Source: Martelella sp. HB161492
GTDB taxonomy: Bacteria > Pseudomonadota > Alphaproteobacteria > Rhizobiales > Rhizobiaceae
Length of the DNA stretch: 64,000 nucleotides
Reading direction: 5' to 3'
Assembly (NCBI RefSeq): GCF_013184775.1
Contig: NZ_JAATVV010000013.1
Location: 1-64,000 of the forward strand
In this document: positions 41,415 through 49,678 of the stretch, in pieces
How the letters are laid out: the number at the start of each line of letters is the position of its first letter
How positions within the stretch are numbered: position 1 is the first letter of the stretch
The notes under the pieces: generated by a model
The model's database searches: none
The model's input: only the letters and a program-made list of their open reading frames with translations
Told to the model about the DNA's origin: nothing
Program-made: the position numbers and the translations under genes

Positions 41415-43187
41415 ATGACGACGACAGATACACCGACCAGAACCACCGTGATCCCGCGCCGCTTGCGTGAGGGCATCAGGCTCCATCTCGAAAGCATTTA
41501 TCCCGACCGGGATTCCAGGGCGCTGACCCGGCAGGTGCTTGAAGCTTTCTGGGATGAAAATTCTGCACCGCGAAAACGAGGTCGCGTTGCCGGAAACAGC
41601 ATGTGGAGTGCCGAAAATGCCTATGTCATTACCTACGGCAATTCGCTGATCGATGGTGAGCACAAGCCGCTGGCACTGCTGCATCATTTTCTGACGGAGA
41701 ACCTCAAGGGGGTGATCCGTGGCGTTCATATCCTGCCCTATTTTCCGTATACCTCCGACGACGGCTTTGCCATTACCGATTATCGTGTTGTCGACAGTGG
41801 TCTTGGCGGCTGGGAAGACATCGAGCGGATCGGTCGCGAATTCCGGTTGATGTCGGATCTGGTGCTCAATCACTGTTCGAGCCAGAGTCCGTGGTTTTCC
41901 GAATTTCGCATGGGCCACGAGCCCTACAAGGATTTTTTCTTCACAGCCTCGCCGGATGATGACCTTTCCCAGGTGGTCAGGCCGCGCGCCCATCCGCTGC
42001 TGCGGCAGGTGGAGACGGCTGATGGCGAACGCTATGTCTGGTGCACCTTCAGCCATGATCAGGTGGATTTCGACTTTTCCAATCCTGAAGTGCTGCTGGA
42101 GTTCTTCCGGATCATGCGCTTCCACATCAATCGCGGTGTCCGCACGATAAGGCTTGATGCCTGCGCCTTCATGTGGAAGCAGGTCGGGACCTCCTGCATT
42201 CACCTGCCACAGACCCACGAGATCATCCGGCTGATGCGGCTTCTGGCCGATTTCAGTGAGGAAAGCATTGTGCTCATTACCGAGACCAATGTGCCGAATG
42301 TCGAAAACTTAAGCTATTTCGGCAATCGCAATGAAGCGCATATGATCTATAATTTCTCACTGCCGCCACTGATCGTGCATGCGCTTCTCAACGGAACATC
42401 GCAATTCCTCAATGCCTGGCAGATGGCGATGCCGCCGGCGCAGATGGGCTGCGCCTATTTCAACTTCACCGCCTCGCATGACGGGATCGGCCTTAGGCCG
42501 GCCGAGAGCCTTCTCTCCGACGAGGCGATTACCGGCATGGTGGAGACGGTCGAGCGTTTCGGCGGGCGTGTGTCCATGCGCCAGCTCTCGGATGGTTCCG
42601 TTCGGCCCTATGAGATGAATGTGTCGCTGTTTGATGCGTTGAAGGGCACGATCAAGGGCGAGGATGACTTCAACATCGAGCGCTTCCTGTGCTCGCAAAC
42701 CATCGCCATGGCGCTGGAAGGCATTCCTGCCTTCTACATTCACTCGCTGCTGGCAACCAGCAACGACATTACCGGTGTTGAGAAATCCGGTCATAACCGC
42801 GCCATCAACCGGCATCGCTGGAACTACGCCGCGCTTGAACATGCACTCGCCGACGAGACAACCCAGCACGCCAAGGTCTTCAATGCGATGCGGCGGCTGA
42901 TTGGGCTTCGGATCCAGCAGCCGGCGTTCCACCCCAACGCGACGCAGTTCACGCTGCATCTCGGTGAGAAGCTTTTCGGCTTCTGGCGCCAGAGTGTCGA
43001 CCGGTCGCAGAGCATTTTTGCCATCAACAATGTCTCTGACGAGGAGATCGAGATTCCGGCCATGTCGCTGAACCTGATCGGCGGCGAGAACTGGGTTGAT
43101 CTGATTACCGGCGAAAGCGTTGCCCAGGGCAACCAGAAGATCAGCTTTTCGCCCTATCAGTGCCGCTGGATTTCAAATCGCATCTGA
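41415..43187 (+). CDS. GH13 sucrose-phosphorylase-like enzyme (possible glucosylglycerate phosphorylase)
   Basis: A 590-residue alpha-amylase superfamily protein of the sucrose phosphorylase group (GH13 subfamily 18). Visible are HILPYFPYTSDDGFAITDY, the nucleophile Asp in TIRLDACAFMWK, the acid/base Glu in LITETNVPN, and the third acid in FTASHDGIGLRP. Such enzymes phosphorolyse sucrose, glucosylglycerate or sucrose 6-phosphate. The alternatives differ in a few loops that I cannot assign. It is a single-gene unit, with AAGGGG upstream and a terminator after it, and no sugar transporter is near. Confidence 0.85.
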   Translation: MTTTDTPTRTTVIPRRLREGIRLHLESIYPDRDSRALTRQVLEAFWDENSAPRKRGRVAGNSMWSAENAYVITYGNSLIDGEHKPLALLHHFLTENLKGVIRGVHILPYFPYTSDDGFAITDYRVVDSGLGGWEDIERIGREFRLMSDLVLNHCSSQSPWFSEFRMGHEPYKDFFFTASPDDDLSQVVRPRAHPLLRQVETADGERYVWCTFSHDQVDFDFSNPEVLLEFFRIMRFHINRGVRTIRLDACAFMWKQVGTSCIHLPQTHEIIRLMRLLADFSEESIVLITETNVPNVENLSYFGNRNEAHMIYNFSLPPLIVHALLNGTSQFLNAWQMAMPPAQMGCAYFNFTASHDGIGLRPAESLLSDEAITGMVETVERFGGRVSMRQLSDGSVRPYEMNVSLFDALKGTIKGEDDFNIERFLCSQTIAMALEGIPAFYIHSLLATSNDITGVEKSGHNRAINRHRWNYAALEHALADETTQHAKVFNAMRRLIGLRIQQPAFHPNATQFTLHLGEKLFGFWRQSVDRSQSIFAINNVSDEEIEIPAMSLNLIGGENWVDLITGESVAQGNQKISFSPYQCRWISNRI

Positions 43188-43214
43188 AATCCGAAGCGGT
43201 ACGGTCAAGTGTTG

Positions 43215-43244
43215 AAAAGGGGCGCTTCAGGCGGCGCCCCTTTT
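43215..43244 (+). terminator. terminator of the GH13 gene
   Basis: AAAAGGGGCGC and GCGCCCCTTTT form a stem with an 8-nt loop, 28 bp past the stop. Confidence 0.75.
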
Positions 43245-43324
43245 GCATGCGGTCCCGGCTGCACCGGTGCGTTCCAGCTTTGCGTGACGGCAGCTGATCG
43301 GATAACACGACCTGCCATTGGCAA

Positions 43325-43356
43325 TTGACAAATTCATAAATTCGTATATACGAATT
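43325..43356 (+). promoter_or_regulatory. promoter with overlapping 18-bp operator palindrome
   Basis: TTGACA (43325-43330) is followed 16 nt later by a TATACG -10 region that lies inside the perfect palindrome AATTCGTATATACGAATT (43339-43356). An AT-rich palindrome over the -10 is how the repressor BigR controls related sulfide-detoxification operons, as I recall. The motif here is a candidate for that repressor. Confidence 0.65.
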
Positions 43357-43407
43357 ACAGTAAATATGGACGGCTTCCTGACCGACCTGTCCAGAAGGAG
43401 ACCCTTC

Positions 43408-44301
43408 TTGCGCGAAATGCTTCCCTTTACACCGGATCTCTCCGAAACCGCTGCGGTTGAGCCCTTTTTTGATGCGGCCACCAACACGGTGACCTATGTG
43501 GTCGCCGATCCGAAGACCGGTGCCTGCGCCGTGATCGACAGCGTGCTCGACATCGACTATGCCGCCGGCCGGATTTCGAGCGACAGTGCCGACCGGGTGA
43601 TCGCCTTTGTCCGGGAGAAGGGGCTTCGTGTTGAGTGGATCATCGAGACCCATGTCCATGCCGATCACCTTTCGGCGGCGCCCTATATTCAGCAACATCT
43701 GGGCGGCAAGCTCGGTATCGGCGCCCGGATTATCGAGGTGCAGGATGTTTTCGGCAAGATTTTCAACGAAGGCACGGAATTCCAGCGCGATGGCTCGCAG
43801 TTTGATCGTCTGTTCGAAGATGGAGACAGCTACACGATCGGTGGATTGACGGCTCATGTGATGCACACGCCGGGGCACACACCCGCCTGCATGACGCATG
43901 TGATCGGCGATGCCGCCTTTGTGGGTGACACGCTGTTCATGCCGGATGGCGGTTCGGCGCGGGCCGATTTTCCCGGTGGTGATGCGCGCGCGCTCTACCG
44001 CTCCATCATGCGCGTCCTGTCCCTGCCGGATGCGGTGCGGCTGTTCATCTGCCATGATTACGGCCCCAACGGACGGGCGATTGCCTGGGAAACCACGGTT
44101 GGCGAGGAACGCCGCGCCAATATCCATGTGGGTGAGGGGATGGATGAAGAGGCCTTTGTGGCGCTGCGCGAGGCGCGCGACAGAACGCTTGCCATGCCGC
44201 GCCTGATCCTGCCCTCGCTGCAGGTCAACATGCGCGCCGGCCAGGTGCCGAAAGACAAGGATGGAAGACCAATGCTCAAGGTGCCGCTCAACGCATTTTG
44301 A
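43408..44301 (+). CDS. Blh-like metallo-beta-lactamase-fold protein, probable persulfide dioxygenase
   Basis: A 297-residue MBL-fold protein of the Blh/ETHE1-like branch. The metal motif is THVHADH, with later ligands in HTPGHTPACMTH, VGDTLF and ICHDYGPNG, and the C-terminal GxNxRAGxVP segment LQVNMRAGQVP is present. Such proteins oxidise glutathione persulfide in sulfide detoxification. The frame is open to 43318, but that lies above the proposed promoter. TTG 43408 with AGGAG seven bases upstream is the better start (ATG 43366 is an alternative). In the known bigR locus the DUF442 domain is fused to this protein; here it is the separate next gene. Confidence 0.85.
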   Translation: MREMLPFTPDLSETAAVEPFFDAATNTVTYVVADPKTGACAVIDSVLDIDYAAGRISSDSADRVIAFVREKGLRVEWIIETHVHADHLSAAPYIQQHLGGKLGIGARIIEVQDVFGKIFNEGTEFQRDGSQFDRLFEDGDSYTIGGLTAHVMHTPGHTPACMTHVIGDAAFVGDTLFMPDGGSARADFPGGDARALYRSIMRVLSLPDAVRLFICHDYGPNGRAIAWETTVGEERRANIHVGEGMDEEAFVALREARDRTLAMPRLILPSLQVNMRAGQVPKDKDGRPMLKVPLNAF

Positions 44302-44344
44302 GCACGGGCAGAAACGCCGCCGGATGCGGCACAGGAGTGAAACG

Positions 44345-44680
44345 ATGCATGCACGTCCCGTCACCCACAATTATCATGTCACTGGACAGCTGAAGCCAGC
44401 TGATATGGCCGAAGTCGCCAAGGCCGGCTATGAGGCCGTGATCTGCATGCGACCGGATGGCGAAGGCTTCTTTCAGCCGAAATTTGCCGATGTCGAGACT
44501 GCGGCCAAATCTCAGGGTCTGAAGGTCTTCTATCTGCCTGTTGGCGGAACGTCCTCGCCCATTACCCAGGCCCCGAAGCTGAAAGCGATCCTGAAGGAGG
44601 TTCAGGGTCCGGTTCTGGCCTATTGTGCGTCCGGCGGGCGTTGCGCCAGTCTCTATCAGCTGGCCCAGCAGGCGGGTTGA
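44345..44680 (+). CDS. DUF442 / TIGR01244-family sulfur transferase-phosphatase-like protein
   Basis: A 111-residue protein of the family found fused to or beside Blh proteins. It has the tyrosine-phosphatase/rhodanese-like fold with a loop near the C-terminus, LAYCASGGRCASLYQLA, where the active cysteine is in YCASGGR. A sulfur-relay or regulatory role in persulfide metabolism is likely. The ATG at 44345 has AGGAG seven bases upstream; the frame from 44261 overlaps the preceding gene. It is transcribed with the MBL gene 43 nt before it. Confidence 0.82.
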   Translation: MHARPVTHNYHVTGQLKPADMAEVAKAGYEAVICMRPDGEGFFQPKFADVETAAKSQGLKVFYLPVGGTSSPITQAPKLKAILKEVQGPVLAYCASGGRCASLYQLAQQAG

Positions 44681-45448
44681 TCACCTTGGCGTTTCGCGGC
44701 GGCGATAGCTGATCGTGTCAAAGCGGGCCGAGAGCGCATCATAAAGCAGCAGCCTGCCGATCAGCGGTTCGCCGGCGCCGGTGACAAGCTTGATCGCCTC
44801 CATGGCCATCAGCGTGCCGATAACCCCGGTCGCCGCCCCGAGAATGCCGGCCTCGGCACAGGATGGCACAAGGCCGGCTGGCGGTTTTTCCGGAAAAATA
44901 TCGCGGTAGCCGGGCAAAAGCCCGCCATCATGCGCCTTCTCATAAGGCTTCAGCACCGTCAGGGATCCATCGAAACGGCCGACAGCTCCGCTCACAAGCG
45001 GGATCTGCGCCTGTTCTGCAGCATCGGCGGCCAGATAGCGCGTGTCGAAATTGTCCGAGCCATCGATCAGCAGGTCGAAGCCGGAGAGCATGTTCGCCGC
45101 ATTGCCGGCGGAGAGCCGCGTGTGGAATTGCCGGCAGGTCACATGCGGATTGAGCCGGGCGATGGCGGCGCGGGCGCTTTCCGTTTTTTCCGCACCGATC
45201 ATGTCGGAGGAATGGATCACCTGGCGCTGCAGATTGGATAGGCTGACGCGATCGTCGTCGACAATGCCGAGCGTGCCAATGCCGGCGGCGGCAAGATAAA
45301 GCAGCACCGGCGCTCCAAGCCCGCCAGCGCCGATCACCAGCACACGGGCCCGTTTCAGTGCCTGCTGGCCAGGGCCGCCGATCTCCGGCAGCACGATGTG
45401 GCGGGCATAGCGTTCAATCTCTTCGTCGGACAGGAATTCGCTCATCAT
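44681..45448 (-). CDS. moeB: MoeB/ThiF-family adenylyltransferase
   Basis: A 255-residue E1-like protein that adenylates the C-terminus of a ubiquitin-like sulfur carrier (MoaD or ThiS). The ATP-binding glycine-rich loop is VIGAGGLGAPV (about residues 39-49), followed by DDDRVSLSNLQRQ. The catalytic Cys is in VPSCAEAGILG, then GxxGTLMAMEAIK. The zinc CxxC pairs of many MoeB proteins are not seen. The gene abuts the convergent DUF442 gene with no gap. I start at 45448/45445; the longer frame is antisense to slyX. Confidence 0.83.
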   Translation of the reverse strand: MMSEFLSDEEIERYARHIVLPEIGGPGQQALKRARVLVIGAGGLGAPVLLYLAAAGIGTLGIVDDDRVSLSNLQRQVIHSSDMIGAEKTESARAAIARLNPHVTCRQFHTRLSAGNAANMLSGFDLLIDGSDNFDTRYLAADAAEQAQIPLVSGAVGRFDGSLTVLKPYEKAHDGGLLPGYRDIFPEKPPAGLVPSCAEAGILGAATGVIGTLMAMEAIKLVTGAGEPLIGRLLLYDALSARFDTISYRRRETPR

Positions 45449-45574
45449 GGGGCGAAGATGGCGGTTTTGCGCCGTTTTGCAAGCCCTGCTTGACATCGCC
45501 TGTTGAGGAACGGAAGAAAGAGCCTGGAACGGTTCGGACTGAAGCAGGAGCGTTCTGCGGCAAGGAGGCCACTG

Positions 45575-45781
45575 ATGACTGAGAACGACCGGATAACCCA
45601 GCTTGAGGAAGTGGTGGCACATCAGTCGAACACGATCGAGGAACTGTCGGAACAGATTGCCGAACAGTGGCGCGTGATCGAAGGGCTGAAGCGGCAGGCC
45701 GAGGCCTTGACGGAAGGTTTCCTGGCGCTTGAGGAGCAGGCGCTGGAACGGCCATCCGTGGCACCGCCGCCGCATTACTGA
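45575..45781 (+). CDS. slyX: SlyX family protein
   Basis: A 68-residue coiled-coil protein (residues 5-50, RITQLEEVVAHQSNTIEELSEQIAEQWRVIE) with the Pro-rich, aromatic end VAPPPHY typical of SlyX. The function is unknown. AAGGAGG lies seven bases before ATG 45575. It lies 126 bp from the divergent moeB/thiF start and 3 bp from the convergent recF stop. Confidence 0.87.
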   Translation: MTENDRITQLEEVVAHQSNTIEELSEQIAEQWRVIEGLKRQAEALTEGFLALEEQALERPSVAPPPHY

Positions 45782-45784
45782 GGC

Positions 45785-46903
45785 TCAGTCCGCCACAACG
45801 CCACCGTCATTCACCTGAAAGAATTGTCCATTGTCGCCGATGGCCGCGAACAATGCCCGGTCGGTGCCGGTCATGAAGGCCTGGCCGCCGATCTCGTCGA
45901 TCATGGTAAAAAGGGCGGCCCTGCGATTGCTGTCCAGATGGGCGGCGACCTCATCAAAAAGCATGATGGGCGGATGGCCGGAAATCCGTCGCGTGAGCCG
46001 CGCATGGGCAAGCACAAGGCCGAGCAGCAGGGCTTTCTGTTCGCCGGTCGAACCAAGGGCGGCCTCGATTTCCTTCTGGGCGTGGTAAACAATCAGATCC
46101 GAGCGATGCGGACCATCAAGCGTTCGTCCGGCCGCCGCATCACGGCGTCGTCCCTCTTCCAGCATGACACTGTAGCGGTCCTCCAGATCAATGGCCGGCG
46201 CCTGGATGTCGTCGGCAAAAAAACCGGTCAGGCTGGTGCGGGGCGCGGGGAAGGGGGTATCCACCTCACTGACAAGGGCGGTCAGCAGCGACAAGAGCTC
46301 GCGCCGGGCGACCGCCATGGCAATGCCCAGGGATGCCATCTGGTGCTCCAGACCGGAAAGCCATGCCGGATCGAACCGTCCCTCCGAAAGCAGCCTGTTG
46401 CGGCTGCGCATGGCCTTTTCAAAATCCGTGACGCGCCGCCCATGGGTCGGGTCGATCGCCAGCACCATGCGGTCGAGAAACCGGCGCCGTTCGGCTGCCT
46501 GACCGGTAAAAAGCCCGTCCATGGCCGGCGTCAGCCAGATCACGCGCAAGTGTTCCAGCAGGTCCTCGGTGCTTGCAGCCGGTGCACCATTGATGCGTAA
46601 TTTCCGTGCCGAGCCTTCCGCACCATCCGTACCGGTGCCGATCGAGACCGCGCCGGCCATGCCATCAAGGGTGGCGAAGACGGAAAAGCCGGCCTCGGCA
46701 CCCTGCCGGCCGATCTGGGCATAGGTCGCCCGTCGCAGGCCGCGGCCCGGCGAAAGCAGGGAAACGGCTTCAAGCAGGTTGGTCTTGCCGGCACCATTAT
46801 TGCCGGTGAGAACAACATGGCGGCCGTCAAGCTGCAGGCCCGCTTGCCGGTAATTGCGGAAATCGGTCAGTTTGAGACTGCTAAGGCAGATATCTGCTGG
46901 CAT
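45785..46903 (-). CDS. recF: DNA replication and repair protein RecF
   Basis: A 372-residue SMC-like ATPase that helps load RecA at single-strand gaps. Walker A is GNNGAGKTN (about residues 34-42), the signature region is STGEQKALLLGLVLAHA and Walker B is IMLFDEVAAHLD, with the expected LSSLKLTDFRNYR start. The start at 46903 fits the family; the frame to 47008 crosses the promoter region. It is not beside dnaN or gyrB, as is usual in this order. Confidence 0.93.
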   Translation of the reverse strand: MPADICLSSLKLTDFRNYRQAGLQLDGRHVVLTGNNGAGKTNLLEAVSLLSPGRGLRRATYAQIGRQGAEAGFSVFATLDGMAGAVSIGTGTDGAEGSARKLRINGAPAASTEDLLEHLRVIWLTPAMDGLFTGQAAERRRFLDRMVLAIDPTHGRRVTDFEKAMRSRNRLLSEGRFDPAWLSGLEHQMASLGIAMAVARRELLSLLTALVSEVDTPFPAPRTSLTGFFADDIQAPAIDLEDRYSVMLEEGRRRDAAAGRTLDGPHRSDLIVYHAQKEIEAALGSTGEQKALLLGLVLAHARLTRRISGHPPIMLFDEVAAHLDSNRRAALFTMIDEIGGQAFMTGTDRALFAAIGDNGQFFQVNDGGVVAD

Positions 46904-47441
46904 AAGGCGACGTGCACTTTCGGAATCGGTTCCCCCTCTTAGCGCATCGGCCCAGAAATCGGAATCGCTTTTCAAAAAGCGCAATGCGAAGGCGCAACGT
47001 CCCGGCAACCCGCCTTAACCCGCAAGAAGGCCCGATGAAGGCTCTCTCGCCGGGTCTGATCGATAGGACACAGCCTGCCTGCCTGACGTGGCACCTGTCC
47101 GGTTTGCTGGCGATTCCTGTTCCGCATCAGGCTGACAGATGCGCGGAAAAGATGGGCTTGGACCACCTCAGAAGGGTGCGAGAAGGCAAACAGGATCGCG
47201 ATACAGCAATCGGCCGAGGCTGATGCGCTGGCTACTGTCGAAGCCGGGCCGGGCGCAGCGAACGGTCAAGGTCGGCGGACGAACGGTTCCAATTCCGGGG
47301 ACGGTGCCGCGCTGGCACAGGCCCCCCGCATTTTCCGTAGCGTAGCTGTTAACGTCTTTCCGCCTGGGCGGCAACGTTCGATGGTCTGCCCGCGAAGGCG
47401 CCGATCCAGTTCAGGCGGCCGAGTCGCATCCCCCTTGATTT
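46904..47441. other. gene-free stretch between recF and the secreted protein
   Basis: It contains a rhizobial-type palindrome (46950-46995), related to that at 36355. Short frames on both strands (for example 47223-47345 plus, with RTVKVGGRTVPI) lack length or recognisable domains. I see no RNA gene. Confidence 0.5.
46950..46995. repeat. rhizobial-type intergenic palindrome
   Basis: AATCGGAATCG, then CTTTTC, AAAAAG and CAATGCG resemble the unit at 36361-36390 (AATCGGAATCG, ATTTTC, AAAAG, CGATGCG). Confidence 0.5.
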
Positions 47442-48305
47442 TCAGGTGGGAGATACCGAGGTTGGGACCTCTAACTCAATGGTCGGCGTTATGATCGGCG
47501 TTATGATGGGTGTTATGACGGGTGTTTCGTCGGGTGTTGCTTCGGCTGTTTGATCCTGATTCTCACTCTGAGCCTGTTGCGATGTGCCCGGCACGGTCTT
47601 GCCATCGGCTGTGTCATTGCTGCTGTTTCCTGACGAACTTTCACTACTGTCAGTTCCGCCGCTCTCAGTCGAGCCGCCGGAGGTCGAACTGCCCCCTGTT
47701 GTGCCGGAACTTGGGCCTCCCCCTTCCGGCGAACCTGCTCCGCCGACACTTCCCGCGAAGTCGTCGCCTTCATTGTTCGGTGTCAGATTTCCCCCCGTTG
47801 TTCCCAATGCGTTATCGATAGCGGCATTGAGGGCCGCATTGACAGCATCTAGGTGGGACGCCGTGATTGTCACACTGATCGCATTTGCGACTGAACCTCT
47901 CGTACCGGGAGGGGCGGCCTGAAGGGCCGCCTGGGCAACCAAGCCCCTGTTCATCGCGGGCGTGGCAGCGACGGCCGCTTTCGTGATCTGGACAGCGGCG
48001 CCCGGATAGGCCGTGATGAAGTCACGTGTAATCGCGGCCGCCGCGTTCGGGTTTGCAATGATGACGCGGGCCACCAGCACGGCAATATTGACGTTGGGGC
48101 GTCTTAGAAGCAACTGTTGCAAGGCCGTCTGACGTTGTGAATCAGGCATGTTCGCAAGTTGCACGATCAGACTTTCATCGGAGGTGAGGTCTTGTGCCGA
48201 AGCAATCCCGGTTCCAATGAATGAATAAGTATGACCTGTCAGCATCGGCATGGGTGCTGTCAGAAAAACAATAGCAACAGTACATGACAATGCGACTTTT
48301 CTCAT
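47442..48305 (-). CDS. secreted repeat protein with Ser/Gly-rich linker
   Basis: A 287-residue exported protein of unknown function. It has a signal peptide (cleavage near ASA-QD, residue 38), then a helical region (about 41-168) that includes four successive 15-16-residue units with an A-x-P start (IIANPNAAAA, ITAYPGAAVQ, VAATPAMNRG, LQAAPPGTRG). A Gly/Ser/Thr linker (170-240) and a tail with repeated ITPI units follow. The arrangement resembles the next protein (48635-49225): signal, Ala-rich helices, disordered tail. AT-rich DNA above it holds two copies of a 16-bp sequence. Confidence 0.7.
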   Translation of the reverse strand: MRKVALSCTVAIVFLTAPMPMLTGHTYSFIGTGIASAQDLTSDESLIVQLANMPDSQRQTALQQLLLRRPNVNIAVLVARVIIANPNAAAAITRDFITAYPGAAVQITKAAVAATPAMNRGLVAQAALQAAPPGTRGSVANAISVTITASHLDAVNAALNAAIDNALGTTGGNLTPNNEGDDFAGSVGGAGSPEGGGPSSGTTGGSSTSGGSTESGGTDSSESSSGNSSNDTADGKTVPGTSQQAQSENQDQTAEATPDETPVITPIITPIITPTIELEVPTSVSPT

Positions 48306-48634
48306 TATGTCTCTCCAATATGTGACATTATGAAATTTTATAGTCTTTTATCACGTCGATTATTGAAAGTTAAATTACCTGTATAGAAAATATTGAATTT
48401 TTATAAAATTATATATACATGATATTGAATTTTTATACATGTATTGTATTGAGAGGAAACCATTAACACGAAAGTACAGAAAGATCTCCCACAGAGAAGG
48501 GGGGGCGGCTGTGCCTTGCAAAGGCCGGGGCGGAAGCGGGCAATAAAAAACCCGCCATTCGGCGGGTTTTTATTGCGCTATGTCAGGATATTCCAGCGCC
48601 CCCGCGAACGGGTTTCGGCGAGGAATGAAAATAC
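48306..48634. other. AT-rich promoter region and terminator between secreted-protein genes
   Basis: 48306-48470 is strikingly AT-rich for this genome. ATATTGAATTTTTATA occurs at 48390-48405 and again at 48422-48437, 32 bp apart. The rest holds the terminator at 48541-48575. Confidence 0.55.
48541..48575. terminator. strong bidirectional terminator
   Basis: CAATAAAAAACCCGCC and GGCGGGTTTTTATTG enclose only ATTC. It gives T runs on both strands and ends the gene at 48635-49225. Confidence 0.85.
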
Positions 48635-49225
48635 TCAGCTCGGCGATGCAGCGGTGGAATCTCCGCTGTTATTGCTCGAGGACGCCGTGGAACCACTCAC
48701 AGACGTTGTCGTGCTTGTGCCGTTCGCGGTGGTCGTCGTGGTCTGATTGCCCGTCGTCACCGAGGTCGCACCGGTCGTCTGATCGACAACAGTCGTCGTG
48801 CCGCCCGAAGTGGTCACGCTGACCGAGCGTGTTGCACTACCGCCGCCGCTGACCTGCGAGGCAGACTGGGTCGCAGCTGCAGCGGTCGTCGAGGTCAGGC
48901 TTGCTGCTGCCGGGGTCGAAGCTACCGAAGAGCTGGAGGCAACAGCGGCAACCGCACCAGCGACATCCGGAACGGAGAAGGTCGTGTTGGTTGCGGCTGA
49001 AATCTCAGCAACGGCTGCAGCAACAGCTGCCTGAACCTGTGCCGGTGTCGCGTTGACACCAAGCGCAGCAACCTTGGCTGCAATACGGCCAGCCAGAAGG
49101 CTCTGTGGCGTTGTTGCTGTCTGTGCGAATGCTGCAGTCGGTACGGCGACGCCCATCGCGGCCGTCGTACCAAGTGTCAGGGCAACGGCAGTTGCCGCAG
49201 CGTAGAATGACCGTGAAAGGGGCAT
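48635..49225 (-). CDS. secreted Ser/Thr/Ala-rich protein
   Basis: A 196-residue exported protein. It has a signal peptide (MPLSRSFYAAATAVALTLG, cleavage near AFA-QT, residue 34), an Ala-rich helical part (36-105) and a Ser/Thr/Gly/Asn tail (110-196) rich in TTT and SSS runs. It has no cysteine and no recognised domain. The tail is typical of disordered surface or biofilm-associated proteins. The start codon has AGGAG upstream. It is transcribed alone from an AT-rich promoter (49226-49320). Confidence 0.72.
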   Translation of the reverse strand: MPLSRSFYAAATAVALTLGTTAAMGVAVPTAAFAQTATTPQSLLAGRIAAKVAALGVNATPAQVQAAVAAAVAEISAATNTTFSVPDVAGAVAAVASSSSVASTPAAASLTSTTAAAATQSASQVSGGGSATRSVSVTTSGGTTTVVDQTTGATSVTTGNQTTTTTANGTSTTTSVSGSTASSSNNSGDSTAASPS

Positions 49226-49678
49226 CAGGGAACTCCTCTGTTTCTATCTTGTAAGATAGTCAAAACGCTATTTTAGTCAAAGCTCATATTTGGAAATTTC
49301 TGCTTTTATATCTATCAAGGCCTACCATCGCTTGTGAGTGTTGCGATGCAGCAACAGAAATTTGCCTTCCTCGTAAGACTTGGCCTTTAACTTACATGGC
49401 TTACCTGTATTTTCAAGTATCTGAAGTGCAATCAAATAGTGGTTTGCGCTAACAAAATCAGATTTTTCGTTCCGGGAAGGTTCTGATGCCGATTGATGAC
49501 ATCTGACTGATGTCATGGCGTTGCCAATACAGAGCCATAACTGCAGTGCAAGCGATGCAGCATTTGCTCATTTCGGGGGGGCAAGGATCGCGCCGGGAAA
49601 ATGCCGGATTTCAGGCCAGTCGAGGTGCCAGGGGGGAGGGTGCCGCGCGCATTCGTGCATGAAACGCGCGGCATGAAC
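49226..49678. other. gene-free stretch between secreted protein and dnaJ
   Basis: AT-rich nearest the secreted-protein gene and GC-rich toward dnaJ. A minus-strand frame (49322-49516, 64 codons) has no ribosome site or family likeness. It includes the dnaJ hairpin at 49642-49672. Confidence 0.5.
49642..49672 (-). terminator. hairpin after dnaJ
   Basis: GCCGCGCG and CGCGCGGC, a perfect 8-bp stem with a 15-nt loop, 7 bp past the dnaJ stop. There is no T run. Confidence 0.5.

Noticed and set aside
47223-47345. Short frame beginning MRWLLSKPGR with RTVKVGGRTVPI, faintly like the start of a YgjP-type protein
   Set aside because: It stops after 40 codons with no metallopeptidase motif; the likeness is too short to call a remnant.
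49322-49516. 64-codon minus-strand frame between the secreted protein and dnaJ
   Set aside because: No ribosome site and no resemblance to a known small protein.
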